A DNA stretch of 64,000 nucleotides, taken from assembly GCA_013398275.1 (NCBI GenBank), contig VZSE01014407.1:278740-342739 (forward strand), written 5' to 3'. This document shows positions 59,231 to 64,000 of this stretch, piece after piece; position 1 is the stretch's first letter, and each line of letters begins with the position of its first letter. Below the pieces are notes generated by a model. It was given only the letters and a program-made list of their open reading frames with translations, made no database searches and was not told the DNA's origin. A program made the translations under genes and the position numbers. This stretch comes from Promerops cafer (lineage: Eukaryota > Chordata > Aves > Passeriformes > Nectariniidae).

Positions 59231-62200
59231 AAAAATCCCCCAAGCTTCTCCTTTTAAGATCACAAAGAAAATTAAGATACAGTTTGAGGCTCATAGGTTT
59301 GTTTCTTGTCAACCACATATAAACATGAAGATCATCTTATCACTCTGAGATGACCATGAGCTATCTGTCAATTGCACAAATATAAAGTTACAGAAAATTA
59401 TGTAGAGTTAAACATAACATGCTACTGTTGCAGCTCTGATTTAACCTGAATTTTTGAAGACCATATACTGACAATTTACCAGGTGCAAATTAGGCAACAG
59501 CTACAGTGGATTTATTCTAGAGTGTTATGATTCAGTATTTCATATTCAAATATTAATTTAATCAGTAAGAAATGCACATGTCCTTTTTCCCCATACAAAA
59601 ACACAGACACAAAGCTCTAGTCTGTGCTAAGCTGAAGGCAGTGCAGCCAAACAGCCTTCCTCAGAACCTTAAGTTTTGGTAGGCAGTATCTTCTTATACC
59701 GTTACCAGTAACTATCAAACTAAAACAGACCTTGGCTATATGGTCATTGCTAAAACCCATTTTAAACAGAGTGCAGAAGTGGAAGGGAAAAAACAAATAA
59801 AGCTTGTAAGAAGCTTTACAGTTTCCAGAGCATATACCTCTAAACTCCATTATATGGAAGTGACTAAATGTTGTTTTAAGGTAGAGGAGGGATTACAGTG
59901 CATCTTTTGAAGATCAGGTGATAGCCTGAACACATCCATTTAAACTGAATATAGCACAAATACAGCTATACCTATGTAATACTGACCCATATATAACAAA
60001 GACTTGCATACTAATTCCAAGTTCCGTACTATTGTTTGCTTTTACAACACTAGAACCTTTCTCCATCCTCAGAAAAATCAACAATCCTGTCATGAACTTC
60101 TTTTTCAGATGTGCTTTGTATTTGAACCAACTCCTACCCCCATACAAAAACCTGTCTTTCTAAAATTTGTTCTTCTCTCCCAGTATTCCATGTCCATTCT
60201 AACAGTACTATTTTTAGTGCTATTTGTTTTAAGATTTTACATTTCTTATCACAAACAAAATACAGTTGCTGTCAGCACCACACTATCTAAATATCATGCT
60301 CCTGAAATTTGGGAAACTTCACAGAAATAAAAGACAACACAAACAACTGAAATATTAAAAATACATAGCAGAATACTGAACAAATCATAACAATTTAAAT
60401 CCCCCTAAGTTTCAAATTCATCCAGATACTAAGACAAAATTCACAACTTAAGGATTCTCAATGATTATCCTCACTTCTCTATTTGCCTCTACTGATCTGC
60501 TCAGCAAAATTTATTCCTCTTTATTTGCTGATGTAAGACACCCAAGTCAGATTCCTGAAACAATACTGGTCATCCCACCATCTGGTTAACCAGCTGGAGC
60601 TAAATTCTTGGAGCTCAAGCTCCACTGTGTCCAGTTTCAGAGAAACTCTGTTGAGGGGTTTTGCTTTTTACGTTTCCTTCAGCAATGAGTGACTGGCAAT
60701 TTAGACTGAAGATTCTAGCTTACTGCTAACGCCATCACTCCATACGAAGTTTCAAAAATCTAGGCAGGAAACATCAATGAAGTCTGTGCAAATCAGTCAC
60801 TGTGGAACATATGTTTTATATGGTTAAGACAATACAGCTGTCCCTCCTGAACGAAAGTTTCAGTATCTAGCAGAATATCACTGGACCATTGAGGCCATGA
60901 ATTAAGTCTTCAGCTGTCAGTATAAGGTGTTCAAGACACACAAAACTGATTTGAACACAGGGATTGGAGCAACAGCAAGGCAACAGGGCTACAGAAGAGG
61001 CTCACCTATGGCAAAAGGAAGGTCATTCATACACACTCTGCTAACCTTGGACACTCTCCTGAGCTCTCTGGCTCTTCTGTTCACACAGAATAGGGAACAC
61101 AGCATGTGCAAAAAAAAAAAAAACCCATCGACAGTAGTCTTACTAACACAGTTGAAGGAGAAGTTTCTCAAGTTTAATGAAAAGAAAGCGCTAATGAACT
61201 GCACAGGCAGTAGCTGAACCAAAAATTATTTTTATTGCTATGCAGGAGACAAAAAACTCAAGAGCAATTTAAGAAATTCAGTAAGGCCGAATCAAAAGAT
61301 AACAGGGACCATAAAGTAAGAACTAGGAATCCCACAAAGCATTTCCACTGTTAAGAGATTAATTTGTCTCAGTGGTAAAATCTGCTCAGCCCAAAATAAC
61401 TGGGTTTCCAAGTTCTGTGCAGTACCTTTATATTAACAGGTATAAACTCAGTCCTTTTTTAGAATGATACTGGAACACTGAGAGCTATTGCAAAACTACA
61501 TATCCTTGCCATTTAACAAATTAATCCTCAGCACAGATTTTTATATTAACTGCTTCTCAATTAAGAAAGCTATCACTTTATGTTATGGCAACTATTCTTC
61601 TAAAGTCAGTCCATTGCTTTGCTAAGTTAAGAAATATTTAATTCCTTTCCTAACACCCTTTAAAATTCTCAAGTCTCTCTGTTCAGACACATACTACTTA
61701 TCCATTCCCAATCAGCACAAGCCATTTTAAATTCAATGCTTTATTTCTCACATGTAAGCTGACAGTCTCTAATGAAAAGTGAAGAAAACAATGACTTTGC
61801 CTATGTTTACAGCAAAGTTCAGCGAAAGTAAAATGAAAAGTCTTACTTCAGAAGTGAGAATCAGCTTGACTGTCCACTGGAAAGAATACTTTTTAATGAC
61901 ATTCCAAAACTCTATATAGAAGTTACCAATACTAACAACATTTAAAATTTATAGATCTTACGGCACTTTTAAATGTTCACATATATGACTCAAAGCACTT
62001 TTCCACTTCTGGTTACAGAATAAAACAAAAGCTTTCAAAAGTGTTTTGCCATGAATTCAGCAGACACAGACGTTCAGTAGCTTACCAAGAAACAGATTCA
62101 TGTTTTCTCTGTTTGGAGGGTTAGAAAACCCCAGGTTGGATGAAAAGACTAAATCATCACTCCCATAAACATAGCTCCAGCTTCACTGAGTCAGTAGCCT

Positions 62201-63939
62201 TTCTGTATAAGCCCCAGATCCAACCAAAACACATGAACAGCTTAGTGAGCTTCATTCTTCCCTGGCATGTTATGTTTCAGATAATGCACAGGAACATTCT
62301 ATACCTAACCATCCACTAAAATATATCTTTGTGACAGGGGAAGTAGTCATCTCTGCTTCTAATCAGCTTTTGTGTTAAAGACTTCTTCCTTATGCAGCTG
62401 CTAGCGCTTCGCACATGAGAATTTTAACAAAAAGTCACATAAGTCTCTAGGATAAATTTTAATATTTTAACAAATACTAAAGGCTTCTGTAAACACCAGA
62501 TATCAGCATCAGCAGCCTTACTACTGATGTACCATATGCAAAAAGAATTTTTTTTGTTTTATAATTTTGTACCATACTGTTAATAAGCGCAATATGAACA
62601 CTGGCGTACAGCTCTGGAGAACCCGGAACTCCAAGACAAGAATAATGACAACCTCCAGTTGCATGGGAAATATGTTTTGACAAGGCCTGTCAATTGTAAA
62701 CACCAGGGTTGAAAATGAAGTTTGAACTACATATTGAAAGGTCAGCCCATAAAAAAAGGAACATTTTGTCACCATGAAAGCTTGGCAGTAACATAGGGTT
62801 GTTCCACTTTCACTCATAAAGATTATCATCCAGAAGACAGAAACAACTGGAAATAATTACAGAGGAAAAATCTTCCCAAGCTGCCTCTTTCTTTCCTCTA
62901 AAGTCAGAGGTATCACTTCACAAACTCAAGCATTAGCATTACCAGCATTTCTACTTACTGGCATTATAATACTCGCTTTAAAGTCCTGACTGGATGATAC
63001 CAAGTCAACAATGTCAAACATAAAAATGACAGAACAAATGCATAAACTGAGGAAGCTCCATTTTTGCTAACTACAATAAATCTCCTGTACAAGTTAAGTT
63101 GCCAAGTAATGTTTATACTGAAAATAGCAAAAACTTGGTGCCATTGTAACTATGTACTGTTTTTTGAGTGTTTCTAATTAAAGTATCATAGACACCTACA
63201 TCAAGAGAAATTATCAAATCATTCCAAACTTTTCAAAGTTGAAGATGGCTATTATTACACATGAAAGTAGCCCAAACTTTTAAATATTGTTAGTAAGCCT
63301 TTGGAATTTATGAAGTCACAACACAATAAACTAAGAATGAAAGCAAGTGGAATAAACACCCTCCCATTTTCCTGAGGCTGAAAAGCCTAGCCAACTTCAA
63401 AGCTAACTTCTGGTAACTTTTCATTGCCATAATGAATATGTGCAAAACTTATCTATAAGGACATTGGCGCTTCGTTATACAAGCATTAAAACCTACTCAG
63501 CATAACCATTTTCCTTCCTGCATTCACCCACTGGTCCTTTCCCTGCCATAAACCCTTTCAGGTAAGTTTCTATCTTGTCATCTACCCCATGACTAACTTT
63601 GCAGTACTTTAGACTGAATTAACAACTACAACAGACAGCCCTGGCTATTCTCCACTTAAAAGTTGACATATTTATAATCACAGTGAATAATCCCAAATTA
63701 TAACACTAAGAAAAAGTATGTATAATCACAAATTCTTAATATTTCTCCTTCAATGAAAAAAAAACACACAAGCAAAAAAACCCAAACAGACCAACCGAAT
63801 AAAGTATATAAACATGCCTTATTCTGAAAAGTCATTTGATAACCTACACACCACTGTTTCCCTCGATCTGTATAACGTAATAAAATACTAAGATTATGAA
63901 CTTCAGAACTGAGGTGCTGCAAGTTTTGTCGTCTCAGTC

Positions 63940-64000
63940 AGATCAAAAACGCCAGCGATGGGGCGGGGGGGGAGGGGCGGGAGGCCAAAAAAAAAAAACA
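63940..64000. promoter_or_regulatory. Edge of a probable PAPOLA promoter CpG island
   Basis: After kilobases of AT-rich intron the sequence turns GC-rich. It has four or more runs of three or more G (63960-63981), two GGGCGG/GGGGCGGG Sp1-type boxes, and several CpGs. The intact gene needs its first exon just to the right, so this is most simply the 5' end of intron 1 at the island margin. The promoter itself is not seen. Confidence 0.5.

Larger units (their letters stand above)
56178..64000 (-). other. PAPOLA: PAPOLA intron 1 (partial), running off the right edge
   Basis: At least 7.8 kb of AT-rich intron separates exon 2 from the exon 1 expected beyond the edge. I see no exon: the coding end expected for exon 1, ATGCCGTT before GT, does not occur in the last part. 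It holds a G/T homopolymer block at 59107-59230 and short A runs (for example near 61112), and becomes GC-rich only in the last 50 bases. Confidence 0.8.

Noticed and set aside
63900..64000. PAPOLA exon 1 inside the window
   Set aside because: The expected exon end, ATGCCGTT followed by a GT donor, is not present on the minus strand. The exon must lie beyond the right edge.

Overview
The window looks like nuclear DNA from a bird. Two 5'-truncated copies of a CR1 (chicken repeat 1) LINE lie inside the introns. The single gene has vertebrate-type exons and GT-AG introns, AT-rich non-coding sequence surrounds it, and there is one solo LTR of an endogenous retrovirus type. I cannot resolve the order or species of bird.

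The right two thirds (about 21 kb to the right edge) is one gene, PAPOLA (canonical nuclear poly(A) polymerase alpha), on the minus strand. I placed exons 2 to 22 base by base. All 21 junction sets are GT-AG and every phase agrees. The joined frame runs from residue 4 to a TAA stop at 23097-23099, with no frameshift or premature stop. With the missing exon 1 (start codon and about 8 coding bases, beyond the right edge) the protein would be about 738 residues, against about 745 in human. The catalytic Asp triad is intact: two in exon 5, one at the start of exon 7. The 3' UTR runs leftwards from 23096, most likely to about 21.0 kb. Several poly(A) signals and two strong inverted repeats lie in it. 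The GC-rich right edge (63.96-64 kb) looks like the margin of the PAPOLA promoter CpG island.

The left third (1 to about 21 kb) lies downstream of PAPOLA, in the interval that in other vertebrates separates PAPOLA from VRK1. I find no convincing protein-coding exon there. It holds a solo LTR (14527-15066), three worn ancient MIR/CR1-L3-like fragments, two CpG-richer patches (about 7.0-7.25 kb and 17.74-18.05 kb), an odd double palindrome at 4.0 kb, and otherwise unremarkable AT-rich sequence.

I found no undescribed multi-gene system. The items most worth a second look concern how PAPOLA RNA may be processed: structured repeats and alternative poly(A) signals in its own 3' UTR, a NAGNAG acceptor at exon 20, a strong decoy acceptor/donor pair in intron 12, and antisense CR1 insertions near exons.
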